Assembly (NCBI GenBank): GCA_030737875.1
Contig: CM060910.1
Coordinates: 634,495,303-634,559,302 of the forward strand
Direction of reading: 5' to 3'
Source: Allium sativum
Taxonomy: Eukaryota > Streptophyta > Magnoliopsida > Asparagales > Amaryllidaceae
DNA length: 64,000 nucleotides
Part shown: positions 21,591 through 33,630 of the stretch, in pieces
Layout: each line of letters begins with the position of its first letter
How positions within the stretch are numbered: position 1 is the stretch's first letter
Position numbers and translations under genes: made by a program
Notes under the pieces: generated by a model
Seen by the model: the letters and a program-made list of their open reading frames with translations, nothing else
Database searches by the model: none
What the model was told of the DNA's origin: nothing

Positions 21591-22060
21591 CGCTCTCGCG
21601 ACCAGTGCTCCAGATAGGGGTAGGAAAGTTTCCGTGGAAGGTTTGATTTCTCTCACCAGTCATCCTATTAGAACTCTTTTTGATTCTGGTGCTTCACATT
21701 TATTTATATCTAGTTCCGTTGTTGAGTCTCTACACCTAAATACTTGTATGGTAGTGGATCCCGTAATTGTCTCAAACCCCATTAGTGGTTCGGCTCATTT
21801 GTCCATGATTTGATAATATCTGTGTTAGGCGTCGAGTTTGAGTGCGATGTGTATATGCTCGGTTTTATGGGCTATGGTTTGATTCTAGGGATGGATTGGC
21901 TAACCATGTATGGTGCCATTCTGGATTGTGAGAGGAGGGTCGTTAGACTTTTAACTTTCCATGGAAGGACCCTCAAGATTTCTTGTGACCCATAAGGGTC
22001 TGTCATGTTAGTTTCCTAGAGTCTCTTGATGCATCTATCGATGTTTTACGATCTGTTCTA
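21591..22060 (+). pseudogene. Gypsy aspartic protease region
   Basis: FDSGASHLFIS at about 21676 gives the catalytic DSGA, and GLILGMDWL at about 21870 is the second conserved protease motif. The frame shifts between them, near 21810. The domain normally cleaves the Gag-Pol polyprotein. Confidence 0.88.
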
Positions 22061-22930
22061 GTAGTCTGTGACTATTCTGATGTTTTTGATGAGGTACAGG
22101 GATTACCTCAAAGGTGCGAGATCGATTTCCATATATATTTGGTGGACAATGCAAAGCCAGTTGCATTACCTGTGCCCTATATGGCTCCAAGAGAAAGGAG
22201 GGAGCTTAGTAAACAAGTAGAGGAGCTACTTGGAAAGGGGTTTATTAGGCAATGCATATCTGAATGGGATGCTCCGTTGGTATTCACAACTAAGGCGGAT
22301 GGTTCGCTTCCCTTATGTGTGGACTATAGAGAGTTGAACAAACTCACTAAGAAGAAAAGGCACCCACTTCCGAGGATAGATGATCTGTTTGACCAGCTTG
22401 TTGGTGCATCGGTATTCTCTCAGTTAGACTTGGCCATGGTGTTTCATCAGTTGAGGGTGGCTGAGGGCAACATAGATAAGACTGCTTTTAGGACTCCAAA
22501 TGGTTTCTTTGATTGGCTAGTTATGCCTTTCGGGTTGACAAATGCACCCGCCTATTTCGTTGATCTGATGAGTAGGGTGTTTCCGGATTGAGTAGGGTGT
22601 TTCGGGAGTTTCTAATTAAATTTGTCGTGGTCTTTGTTAATGATATCTTGATCTTCCCTAAGACCGAGGAAGAGCATGCCCAACATTTGAGAGAAGTTTT
22701 GAAAACTCTCTGTGCGCATCAGCTTAAGGCAAAGTTCTCTAAATGCCATTTTTGGAGAAAAGAGGTGAGATTTCAAGGGCATGTGGTCTCCAAACATGGG
22801 ATACCAGTAGATCCCGCAAAGGTGGTTGCAGTTCAGGATTTGCAGATCCCAAAGAATGCAACGGAGGTGAGAAGCTTTCTTGGATTAGCACGTTATTATA
22901 GGAATTTCATTAAGGACTTCGCAAAGATAT
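22061..22930 (+). pseudogene. Gypsy reverse transcriptase, catalytic site lost
   Basis: Motifs in order: [50 protein letters not shown] (first catalytic Asp kept), MPFGLTNAP, then FVNDILIF at about 22641. The last should be FxDD; here the first D of the pair is N. A 20-bp tandem duplication at about 22569-22608 (GAGTAGGGTGTTTC twice) introduces a frameshift and a stop just before it. The palm and thumb continue to KDFAKISSPLSSLTKK. Confidence 0.92.
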
Positions 22931-23430
22931 CATCCCCACTCTCCAGCCTAACGAAGAAGAATTTGGCGTTTTCATGGGATACAGATTGTGATGTTGCTTT
23001 CCAACGATTGAAGAGGGCTCTAACAATAGCCCCAGTCTTGACCTTTCCCAATGGGAACAAAGTGTTTACAGTATACACTGATGCATGTGGTACAAGACTT
23101 GGTGTGGTTTCGATGCAAGAGGGAAAGGTAGTATGTTATGGGGGTAGACAACTAAAGGTTCATGAGAAGAACTACCCTACCCAGGACTTAGAGCTAGCTA
23201 CCATAGTATTCGCGCTTAAGACGTGGCATCATTATTTTCTTGAAGAGAAGTTCAAGTTTTACACCGATCATAAATCTCTCAAGTAATTGTTCTCGCAAAA
23301 GGTTCTTAATTTAAGGCAACAAAGGTGGTTGGAGTTCCTAGCTTCTTATGATTTCAAGATTGCTTATACCCATGGCAAGGATAATGTGGTGGCAGACACG
23401 CTGAGTAGGCAGAGGATGGCCTTAAGTCCT
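22931..23430 (+). pseudogene. Gypsy RNase H domain
   Basis: All four acidic catalytic positions are visible: D in VYTDA (about 23075), E in DLELA (about 23190), D in FYTDHKSL (about 23265), D in VVADTLSR (about 23393). A TAA at 23284 splits it where relatives have tyrosine. In an active element it would degrade the RNA strand during reverse transcription. Confidence 0.9.
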
Positions 23431-23639
23431 CTATTTGTGGAGAGGAAAAGCTTGGAGTTCATATCGACTTTTAGACCCTCCACTGAGTTCTTTCTTAGTT
23501 TGTTTGCATCGCTAGAGATACGACATAATCTTATGGATCGGATAGGATTTCGCAACGAGATGATCCATAGATTTCAGATATCTTGGATAGGCTCATTAAA
23601 GGGGAGACTTCCAGTCACCCCAGTAGATATTCCATAGAC

Positions 23640-24683
23640 GATAAAGGGTTGTTGCGATGAGATGGAAGGCTTTGTGTTCCCCAAACTGGAAGTTTGTTAA
23701 AGACAGTCCTAGAGGAAGCCCATCATTCTAAGATGACCATTCATCCGGGTGACGATAAGATGTATAGAGATATGAAGAGGTTTTTCTTTTGGGCTGGGAT
23801 GAAGAAAGATTGGAAGAGTTTGTTTCTCAATGTTTGATTTGTCACCAAGTCAAAGTTAAGCAAAAGAAGCTCGGTGGTGTACTTCATCCTTTGGAGGTCC
23901 CGCAGTGGAAGTGGGAGAGCGTCTCTACGGATTCCATATATGGTTTGCCAAGATCAAATAAAGGCAACACCAGTATTTGGGTTATAGTAGATAGACTTAC
24001 TAAGAGCGCTCATTTCATTCCAGTTAAGAGCAAGAGGACGACAGCTCGGTTGGTGGCTATTTATGTTCATGAGATAGTCCATCTTCATGGAGTACCTTCT
24101 AGCATCGTAAGCGATCATGACCCCATTTTGACCAGTGAATTTTGGAGGAGCTTGCAAGAAGCATTAGGTACACAGTTGTGTTTGAGCACCGCTTATCACC
24201 CAACAGACAGATAGAAAGGGTGAACAGAGTTCTTGAAGATCATTTAGTGTTGTGTATCCTAGACTTCGGAGTGACTTGGGAAGAGAATCTTCCTTTAGTA
24301 GAGTTCTCCTACAACAACAATTATCAAACTAGTATTGGCATGGGACCCTTCGAAGCATTCTATGGACGACCTTGTAGATCACCAACTTGTTGGTTGGTGT
24401 CTACAGAAAGACCATTATTTGGACCAGATATGGTTAGAGAAACGTCCGAGAAGATTGACCTTATTTGGCGGCGAATGAAGACCTCTCAAGATAGGCAGAA
24501 ATCCTACGTAGACAAGAGAAGGACTGACATTGAATTTGAAGTGGGAGACTTTGATTTTATTAAGGTGTCACCTTTTAGGAATGTGGTTCGCTTCAGATCT
24601 GTAGGGAAATTGGTACCAAGATTTATAGGGCCATTTCCTATAACAGAAAGGATTATCCAAATGGCCTATAAAATAAACCTACT
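23640..24683 (+). pseudogene. Gypsy integrase, N-terminal part
   Basis: Zinc-binding HHSKMTIH and CLIC, then the core with [18 protein letters not shown] in SIVSDHDP and E in [11 protein letters not shown]. Frameshifts lie near 23790 and 24205. It stops at 24683, where the Athila-like element has inserted, and resumes at 33341. Confidence 0.9.
24679..24683. repeat. Target-site duplication CTACT (left)
   Basis: CTACT precedes TGTTTGG; CTACC follows TGTATATCA at 33341-33345. One mismatch. The unbroken homologous site is readable at about 13170 (ACTTACCCGAG). Confidence 0.7.
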
Positions 24684-25876
24684 TGTTTGGAAACAAATTA
24701 AACAGTTGAAAACAACTATTTAATTCGTTCGGCTTTCCTAAACAACAAGGGTTGTTTTAAAGGGTGTCGAACTCTGGGACCAAAAATTATTTTACTATAT
24801 CAAATTATTTCGAAATTTTTATTGTTTGAAAATAACAGAAAATAAACAAAAAGAGAGTTTTTAATAATAAATGAAAACAATTAGGGAGCAATGACATAAA
24901 CTAGATTAATATGTATCTATAACCAAAAAGATTAATGCAGATCTAGTTCAAGTTTCTGCCATAAATATGAATCAATGATAATTGGGTTTATAGAAACAAA
25001 CATGTGAATAACAACAAGCATAGCTTATGCAGGAACTAAGCTCTTAAACAGCCATAGGCTATCAGGACAGATTCACTACTTTATTCCTAGAATCCTAAAA
25101 ATTAGATCTAAATCTGACAAGCATTAGATCGAACTCGAATATACTCCATGAAGGAGCGTAGCTCTTAAACGACACAGAATATGAAGGTTCAGATGTTACC
25201 CTTGGTTCAAATCTAGATCTATATACATGAAGTCCTAATCTCTTTGGCTATGTGATTGATATTGAATCTAATCTAAGCGTCATCACTCCCAAACTAAAGG
25301 GGATTAGCTAGACATACCTAAAGAAGAAGAAAAAGAAGAAGAAGAAGAAGAAGGAAGAAAGAAAATAAACGACATAAATAAAATAAAGTAACAACTAAGA
25401 AGAGAAGGAGAATACTTTTATTCCAAGAGAAGTTATACAGAATAAAACCCAATATGTTTCTAAATAAACAAGATACAAGTGTATTTATTGCTGATATGAC
25501 AAAGTCTAATTGGATAATTACACAATATGGGACTAAAGATTTAGTCAAATAACATATAATCCAGTGTGAACGCAGTTGTAGAGTGAGAGGCCTTGCAAAT
25601 GAGCCAAGGTGAATGCCGCATCAGTCTTTAGTGAGCCAAATTTACCAAGCTAAGCACATTTTGCAACCGATCTTCAAGCTTTAAATTCTTCAAGCTTTAG
25701 CAATTTCAAACTTCACTCTTTTCAAGCAAATTCTTCATGCTTTATCCATCAAATGCTTTAAACCATGCTTTTTATCAACAATCTGAAAACACGGATATAA
25801 ATACACAATACCAATTATTTTAAAGGGAAAACAGGATAAATAAGCGGACAAAATATACACATTTATGTGTATATCA
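24684..25876 (-). mobile_element. 3' LTR of the Athila-like element
   Basis: TGTTTGG...TGTATATCA on the plus strand. It includes an (AAG)n microsatellite at 25321-25360 that is much shorter in the other LTR (32800-32820). The 76-codon minus frame over this microsatellite is low-complexity and not a gene. Confidence 0.85.
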
Positions 25877-28010
25877 AATACCCCAACACTTATCTTTTTA
25901 TTCATCCTCGAATAAACTAAAGTAAGATATGTCACACTTTCGTAGGAAACAAGATTGCATTTAGCGTATGCAACAAGCCGTTAAACCCCTAGGTGTCCCT
26001 AGTAGGACGAGTGTTGTCTCGTGAGGGTTTTCAGTGGATACTACCCACAAAATCCAAAGCGTCTTATATACGCAGAATAGTCAAATAATATATTTAAGGT
26101 CTTTCACATCCCAAGGACTTTACCTAACTTCAATAATAACGGTTCAATCCCAAATTGTCCATCCCATTATTGGTGCAAAAATGAATAAAAAATTTCAAGC
26201 TGAATCGTAATTCCTTGATAACACTGTAATTGTCTTGAAGGTTAAGAGCGTGGTGTCAACCAAAGTTCTACACATCGACAATGTGAACCCAATTATTTAT
26301 TCATCTTTTTTTTCTGAATAATTTTGCACCAGCATAACTGTACTGTATTGGAGATGAGTTATGCATAGATGAAGAAAATTTTTGTAAGTTCTAAAAATAT
26401 TATTGATAAGAGGGCAAGTGTATTAGTTGAACTTCAAGCTACAAAAGATAAAGTAATGCTAAGGCAAATATGGACGTTTTGCTTCCTTTCATCTCCTCTA
26501 GTACAATCCTTGCTTCTAAGTACGATATGATGGATGTGGATGGAATGGAACTGAATGCTTTATAGTCAAGAATGATGAATGACTATTTTATTCTGGGTGA
26601 TATTTCTTCATTGCATTTTCCCCTTTTTCTTTTCTTTCTTTTTTCGTTTTCTTTTTCTTCTTTTTGCATGATGAATGATGAGTGGAGATGGAATGGAATG
26701 ATATCGTATATTATTTCATTTTATTCCTCCTCTACTAAGCGAATTATAACCAACACTTCATGAAAGGAAAGTTTTGTGTCGTAGTTGCTTTACTTCTATA
26801 ACCTTAATTCAACACACAAGTCCAGATTTATGTTATATAAAAAGCTGAAAGGAAAGATAAGATAACCCATTTAAATAAGATGTGGTATATGGTTATCCTA
26901 CCTTAAAACAAGTACGGAGTGGGTAGTGTAATATTGGTATAAAAGTTACGTTTTTGAACCTTTGAAAATAATTTAGTAAAGGTTCGTGAGTATACCAATA
27001 TAAGAAAAACTTATCGTAACATGAACGTAAATCGACTACAACTTGGGTTTGAATAATATGGGGTAACAAAGAAGAATGCTATAGTGAGTCATTTCTCCTT
27101 AATTGGGCCAAGTGGACTTAAGAACTTACAAGCTTGAAATTTTGAGTGAGAAAAAAATATTATGCATGAAAACGAACTCAGAAAAACCAACAAATGTAGG
27201 TGCAAAATCATTTTTATTTCATGATTATTTTTTATTTTTTGATCATTTTTACTTGTACATTCTAACATGTATAACAAGGGTTGACATGCATACTCCATAA
27301 CACGACTAACGTCTGTACAGTTTCAAGCTAGCATCTTAAAAAGACACATTACGACTCAATGAATAAATAATGTTCATTTCCATCACCCAACAATTCAACT
27401 TATCAAACAAGAACCAAGGTGTTATTTATGCATTTAAGTTAATCCTTCTTCAATGAATGACCTACTTCATAAAATTTGATTGCTGATGTAATGTAAATCC
27501 ACCTTCCCCCCCCCCCCCCCCACACACACACACTTGAGTGTGACTGTGTCCTCACAGTCGTTAATCAGACATATCTTAGTGAAAGTGAAATAAAATAAGT
27601 GGGTAAGCGTGGCTTACCGGATGCGTGTGCACAATGGACCAATGGATCAGCCTCATTAAGGTTATGAGACATAACTGAAGCACAGAAAACCAAATCATAA
27701 AGGATTTTATATTATGTGTCAGATTTGCATAAACAAATTTTGTTTTTTCAAAAGTTTGAGTTGCTAATTTTAAAATTTTGAGCTTACAATTGATCCTAAA
27801 ATTAAATTGAATTTCTGTAGCAACTAAAGAGAGGTCATCGATCTGGGGTTCAGTAAAAGTTTCAGAAAAAATTTTGATTTGTTCAGATGATGTATAAATT
27901 GAGAGACGTGTGCATCACTCTCACCCCCACATTTGTTTTGAGAAATATTGTTCAGTTTTGCTTTGATATGTGAAATGTTGTTCACTAAAGGTTCATTCGT
28001 AAACCTAAAG
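25877..28010 (-). other. Athila-like element, region between ORF and 3' LTR
   Basis: Non-coding. The minus-strand polypurine tract (GATAAGTGTTGGGGTATT) abuts the LTR at 25877. Two further purine-rich tracts on the minus strand lie upstream: the complement of 26619-26665 (T/C-rich on plus) and the complement of the C15/(CA)n tract at 27506-27534. Extra internal polypurine tracts are known in some long gypsy lineages; that role is inference here. Confidence 0.5.
27506..27534. repeat. Poly-C tract followed by (CA)n
   Basis: About 15-16 consecutive C then seven CA steps. On the element's own (minus) strand this is (TG)n followed by a long G run. Confidence 0.9.
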
Positions 28011-29192
28011 TTAAAACCAAACAAATGAATTTTCAGTAAATTTCGAACTCACGTTTTCTAAAAACAGTGATATTCCAAAAAGAGTTCGTATACTGCAGAA
28101 ATTTATTATTGAAAAACAAATGATCAAAGTGAGGTTCATTTGAACGATCAAGTCGCAAGCAGTTTCAATAGCTTCATAAATATCGTTATTGTGTTTAAGA
28201 TCACATTCAGCAGTTTCTTCATTTTCAAACTCAAGAATTTTAAAGTTTTCAAATGTTTCATTTTCAGTTTCAGACCCAACAACATTATCGTCAATCAATT
28301 TAAGAAGTATTCGCTCATCAAAGTCGTCCTCACTTAAATACTTGTTACCAACTTCATCAATTCTTTCAGGCTGACAATCTAAAGTTGCTAAAGTGTCAAA
28401 ATTTTCAGAATATGAGAAAGGAAGATCAAATTGAAGATTGACGTCTTCGTTTTTCAGAATCATAAGTTATTGGCGGATTATTGTTTTTAAAGAAGCGTTG
28501 GCAGAAACTTGTTTGTCACTAGATTGGGATTTAAAGTTGTTGTACAAGTTCGTAACTTCAGTTTGAAGAAGAGGAATTTGATACACTATCCTATGAGATA
28601 CATTTAGTTTGCTATTGTCTATTCTTTTAGCCAATTCTTCGATGTAAGTCAAGCCAAGTTTCATGGAATCCTCAAAGTCATCAACATCATTAATTCTCTC
28701 AAGTAATAACTTTTCTAGATGTAGCCAAAATTCAATAGTGTATTGAGCCAGTTGTTCATTGATACGCATGTTTTCGATATATTTATTTTCATAATCTTGT
28801 TTTTCATCTGAAGTTCGTGCCCATTGCTTGATTTCCTCATGACAAATCCAAATTTCATGCATTAATTGATCAATTTCACTCAGGCCCTCTTTAATAAAAT
28901 CAGTAGACACATTAGACTTCAAAATGTCGTTTTTTAGATTCGTCATTCCTATGTGTTCCTTACAGGTTGACCTTAATAATTCATCAACCTCATCTCTCAG
29001 AAGTCGTTCATTATTTAATTTCCACCACCAACATCGCCAAAAATTTAGCTTGTTCGCAACACATTTTTCATATTTGATAACCATCGTATTATGAAAATCA
29101 TTTTTGTGTTCAAAAAATTCGTTGAAACCCATGTTGAAATTGTTTTGAAATTTAGCACTTTGCTTATCCATTTGTGCTAATAGTTGACTCAC
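28011..29192 (-). pseudogene. Unrecognised ORF of the Athila-like element, one in-frame stop
   Basis: Begins MSQLLAQMDKQSAKFQ and continues in one frame for about 390 codons, broken only by a TAA at 28467-28469; the next in-frame ATG follows after one codon, at 28463. The N-terminal 240 residues are hydrophilic and probably helical, with many E, K and L and long coiled-coil-like stretches; the C-terminal part is strongly acidic (DDFDERILLKLIDDN; EFENEETAECD). No zinc knuckle, protease or membrane segment. I do not recognise the family. It could be an accessory or diverged gag-like protein, or captured host sequence. Being the longest frame in an otherwise coding-free element is the main argument that it was once translated. 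Confidence 0.6.
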
Positions 29193-32130
29193 CTTAGATA
29201 AATTCTCTTAATCTTAGAATGGAAGTTTTCATATTGGGGAGCAACCATTTGATGAGATTGGTGGAAATTATTCAAAAAAAATTCAGCTTGAAATTCATTT
29301 TGATTTGAATTGAACCAAAAACATTTAAATTTTGAAAAGAATTGCAATTTTGGCTGTACATGGGGCAAGCGCGCATGTACTAGAAGAAGAGAGTTATTCG
29401 TCGAAAAATCAGTTGCAAAACTTGTGGCTCAAAAGAAACTATTAAAAAATATGTTAAAATTAACAACTTCAGATTACATGAATACAAGTCGAGACCAGGT
29501 TCAGATAGGAGTTATCAGTGTGCCACGAATCACCGTAGAAACAGGACTAAAGGTTTAAGAACCTGTTTGAGTTCTAGACTCCACCGTTCCTTAGACACCT
29601 TGAGAGTATCAATCCTAATTGTCGATTTAATGAATATTTTGTCCTATGAGCTTTGGGGAATTCTCGATTCGATTTTAAAATCAAACTTTTCAATTAATCC
29701 TATGTTCGTTTTAAAATTTTAAACCACACATCAACAGAAAAAATACTCAGTTACAGAATAGTCACAGAATAATAAGTTGCAAAAATAAAATTTTACAAGC
29801 AAGCCGCGGCACCTGCACAAAATCTTTACAAGCAATTTATATATATTTTTCAACAGCCGCAGACCCTATAGAGTTTAGAAAATTTTACTGTGGGGTATGG
29901 CTGTCCGTCCAGAACGATCGAGTATCTTGAATTCAAGATCCTTCACTGTTTGCAAATCGGTTGACCATTGAAATTCCTGTTGGTTTGCTTGGATCTGTTC
30001 TTTCACGTTGACCTCTCTGAATTCCTTGTTTGATTTGGATTCTTCTTCACTTTGATCTTTGATTGATTTTTGAGATTTCACTTTTTTTTGGAAGCAATTG
30101 GAAAAAGCAAAAACAAAAGACTTAATCGGAATTAGAAAAAAAAACTAAACTAAAACCAAATTTAAAAGAGCAAAGAACTAGATCTAACAAAAATAAGAAA
30201 CTAAGCTAAAAAAACAAGAAAATTAAGACAACAAAATAAAAACTAGGTAACAAACTAAAGCTACAAACCCAGATTCAAGTTTTTCATGAACTTTGTTCCT
30301 CTTGTTTTGACCTTTGAATTGTTTTTTTAAAGAAAATCAAAATGAAATTAAAAAAGTAAAATGAGTGAAAAACAAAATGAAAATAAAATGATTGGAAAAC
30401 AAAAGAAATCAAAATAAAAGCAAAGGGCAAAGGCATTGATTTTTTTTTTTTTTGGCTATAAAAGACCACAAACCAATTCCAATAACCAAAATAATTGCAT
30501 CATGCCCTTTGTTATAAGGAAACAACTCACTCCTTGTTTCTGAAAAAGAAATAAAAAAATCCAAATGCCCTAACCCTAAAAGAAAAACAAAAAGAACTCC
30601 CACTCCCTTTTAAAAAAACAAAGACACCGAACCCTTTTTTCTTTTCTTATTAACCTCAGATCAAAATCAACAGAAATAAAGAGGAAAAGAAATTAAAAGT
30701 TCAGAACTTTGCCGACAAAAGTTCAGATCTTCAGTTGAGTCGATTTGTCTTTCGACGAACTGTGAAATTGAGGTAGGGGTTTCGGTGAAGTTCTGGTGAT
30801 TTCGAGGGTTCTATCGGTAGTCGAATTAGGGTTTGCACGAATTGAACTTGGGATTTGTGATTTGCACGGAAGGCCGACTGACTGGTAGTGGATGGTGAGA
30901 AGTTGTGGTGGATTTTTGAAGTGAGGAGGCTTAAGTTTGCAGTGCGGTATCACTTAGGCATGGTTGTTTGAGAAGGAGGTTGCGTGAATGGTATATAGGC
31001 GAAGGAAGATTGACGTGGTCAGTGCAGAGATGTAGAGGTATTGCAGTTGGAGGAGGCGTCGAGGTTGGGCAGTTGAATCTGCGTGAGACAGTTTGTGTGA
31101 AGTGTTTGTTGGAAGTTTGCATTCTGGAGTTGTTGCGTGAATTTGATGATTTGGTGAAGTGGATGTTGAAGGGAGTGAAGGCTAATAGTAGTGCGGCAGT
31201 TGATAGGGTAGTATGGAAGGGTTTTATGAATTGTTTAACGAGGGGTGAGTGGTTTTGAAGCAGTGTTGGTCTGAGTAATTTGGTGAAGGGATTGGTGAAC
31301 TGGTTTGATAGTGGTTGAAGGGGTGTATATGTTGGTGATAGAAGTGTGTTAGTGGATGGGTATGCTGTTGTTATGGATAAGAGTACGGGGATGGGGGTGT
31401 AGCAATGATGGATGGGTGTTGCGTGAAATTTGCTGATGTGGTACGGGTTTGTTAGTGGATTTTGTGTATGGGGATGAAGTTGGTCACTGGAGTAGTTTCT
31501 GGTGAACTGTCGAAGTGGTGACAGTTTGAGGGGTTGAAAGAAGATGTGGATTTTGAGTTTTCCTGGATTTTTTTAATGGTTTTCGGTGTTGAAATGATGA
31601 GTGGGTGAGAGTTTGTGTTTTTCACGTGGGGACGGGCAGAAACGGTATTGATGAATGTGAGGAAGAAGCAAGGGTTTTGATGAAGTTGGTTTTGGGTGGG
31701 GACGATGTAGATTGTTGTCATTTTTTAAAGGAGAAGTGGATGAGGCTAGTATTGGTCAAAGTGGTGGTGACTGAGTTTGGGTGAATGGAAGGAGTTGCTG
31801 GATGTATGTGGGCAGGAGCCTTAGAGAGGAGGGTGATGAAGAAACAAGACACAGAAGAAAGTCACAATTTTTTCATTTTTTGGAATTATTGAAAAGAGGA
31901 AAGAGATTGTAATGAGAAATAAATTGAAAATGCAATGTAATGGGAAACAAATCAAACAGAAAATCACAATTTTTTTATATAAAAAAATTTTAAACAAAAG
32001 GAGGGAATGTAAAAGAAAGGAAACAAATCAAACAAAAATTGCAATTTCTTTATATATAGAGGAAAAAATAAAGAGAAATAAAATAAAATAAAAATATAAC
32101 CCGAAGTATTTACTAATAAAAATTATTTTG
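29193..32130 (-). other. Long untranslated leader of the Athila-like element
   Basis: About 2.9 kb between the PBS and the ORF. No convincing gene. 30640-31850 has marked strand asymmetry: the minus strand is C/A/T-rich and short of G, with only short frames (30723-30953, 31452-31721). A further short frame lies at 29875-30081. 30100-30450 and 31850-32100 are A-rich simple sequence. Confidence 0.5.
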
Positions 32131-32136
32131 ATCCTA

Positions 32137-32149
32137 GGCAACGACGCCA
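32137..32149 (-). other. Primer binding site of Athila type
   Basis: TGGCGTCGTTGCC on the minus strand, six bases after the LTR end. Compared with the usual TGGCGCCGTTGCC there is one C-to-T change. Confidence 0.8.
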
Positions 32150-32154
32150 AAATT

Positions 32155-33340
32155 TGTTTGCGAACAAATTAAACAATTGAAAACAACTATTTAATTTGTT
32201 CGGCTTTCCTAAACAACAAGGGTTGTTGTAAAGGGTGTGGAACTCTGGGACCAAATATTATTTTACTAATAAATCCAATCATGTTATTTCAAAATTTTGA
32301 TTATTTGAAAATAACAGAAAATAAATAAAAAGAGAGTTTTTAATAATAAATGAAAACAATTAGGGAGCAATGACATAAATTAGATTAATATGAATCCATA
32401 ACCAAACAAATTAATGCAGATCTAATTCAAGTTTCTCTCACAAACTTGAATCAACGATAGTTGGGTTTATGGTAACAAACATGTGAATAACAACAAGCAT
32501 AGCCTATGCAGGAGCTATGCTCTTAAACAACCATAGGTTATCAGGACAGATTCACTACTTTATTCCTAGAGCCCTAAATATTAGATCAAAATCCGATAAG
32601 CATTAGATCGAACTCGAATTTACTCTGTGAAGGAGCGTAGCTCTTAAACGACACTGAATATGAAGGTTCATATCTAACCCTTGGTTAAGATCTAGATCTA
32701 TATACATAAAGTCCTAATCTCTTTGGCTATGTGATTCATATTAAATCTAATCTAAGAGTCATCACCTCCTAACTAAAGGGAACTAGCTAGACATAGCTAA
32801 AGACGAAGAAGGAAGAAAGAAAAAATAACATAAACATAAATAAAATAAAATAACAACTAAGAAGAGAAGGAGAACAATCTTTTTTCCAAGAGTAGTTATA
32901 TAGAATAAAACCCAATGTGTTTCTAAATGAACAAGATACAAGTGTATTTATAACTGATATGACAAAGATTAATTGGCTAATTGCACAATGTAGGACTAAA
33001 GATTTAGCCCACATAACACATAAGCCAGTGTGAACGCAGTTGTAGAGTGAGAGGCCTTGCAAATGAGCAAATGTGAACGCAACATGAGTCTTTAGTGAGC
33101 CAAATCTACCAAACTGAGCTCATTTTGCAACCATTCTTCAAGCTTTAAACTCTTCAAGCTTTAGCAATTTCAAACTTCACTCCTTTTAAGCAAATTCTTC
33201 ATGCTTTATCCATCAAATAATTTAAACCATGTTTTTTGAAAACAATCTGAAAACACAGCTATAAATACACAATATCAATAATTTTAAAGGGAAAACAAGA
33301 TAAATAAGCGGATAAAATATACACATTTACGTGTATATCA
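32155..33340 (-). mobile_element. 5' LTR of the Athila-like element
   Basis: Same ends and order as 24684-25876. Differences are scattered substitutions and small indels, including the short (AAG) tract. Confidence 0.85.
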
Positions 33341-33630
33341 CTACCCGAGAGACTATCCGGCGTTCATGAGGTTTTCCACGTGTCTCATTTGCAGAAGTGC
33401 CTGCATTATATCGTAGACGTAGTTGAGATGAGTATATTGGAGGAAGTAGAGGTGGAACGGGAAGCGACAGTCAGACGAGTTTCTACTCGTATTCTTGGGT
33501 CATAAGTTAAGAAGCTACACAACAGGGAAGTCAAGTTGATGAAGGTTAGTAGGGAGATAACACAGAGGATGCGACTTGGGAGACCGAAGACAAGATTCGT
33601 GTTTCGTACCCTTTTCATTTTGAGGGTATG
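33341..33630 (+). pseudogene. Gypsy integrase, C-terminal part
   Basis: Continues the integrase interrupted at 24683: the LSGVHEVFHVSHLQKC motif at about 33355-33400, TRILGS, then after a frame change EDKIRVSYPFHFE at about 33583-33625, the tail end of a chromodomain-like segment. A TAA at about 33502 and the frame change disable it. Confidence 0.87.

Larger units (their letters stand above)
24684..33340 (-). mobile_element. Non-autonomous Athila-like Ty3/gypsy element
   Basis: LTRs 24684-25876 (1193 bp) and 32155-33340 (1186 bp), roughly 90% alike by eye over their first 180 bp. On the minus strand the LTR starts TGATATACAC and ends CAAACA. The PBS at 32137-32149 reads TGGCGTCGTTGCC, one base from the Athila-type TGGCGCCGTTGCC. 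The internal region of 6.28 kb has no recognisable gag, protease, RT, RNase H or integrase; its only substantial frame is at 28011-29192. It must have relied on another element's enzymes. Confidence 0.82.

Noticed and set aside
22061..24683. Endogenous caulimovirus (pararetrovirus) origin for the RT/RNase H
   Set aside because: Integrase follows RNase H, and the element has LTRs, PBS, PPT and a target duplication; no movement or coat protein region.
25318..25548. 76-codon minus ORF ending in a Leu/Phe run
   Set aside because: Product of the (AAG)n microsatellite in the LTR; the other LTR has a much shorter tract.
30968..31258. 96-codon plus-strand ORF
   Set aside because: Lies antisense to the Athila-like element in a G/T-skewed stretch; no motif and no start context support.
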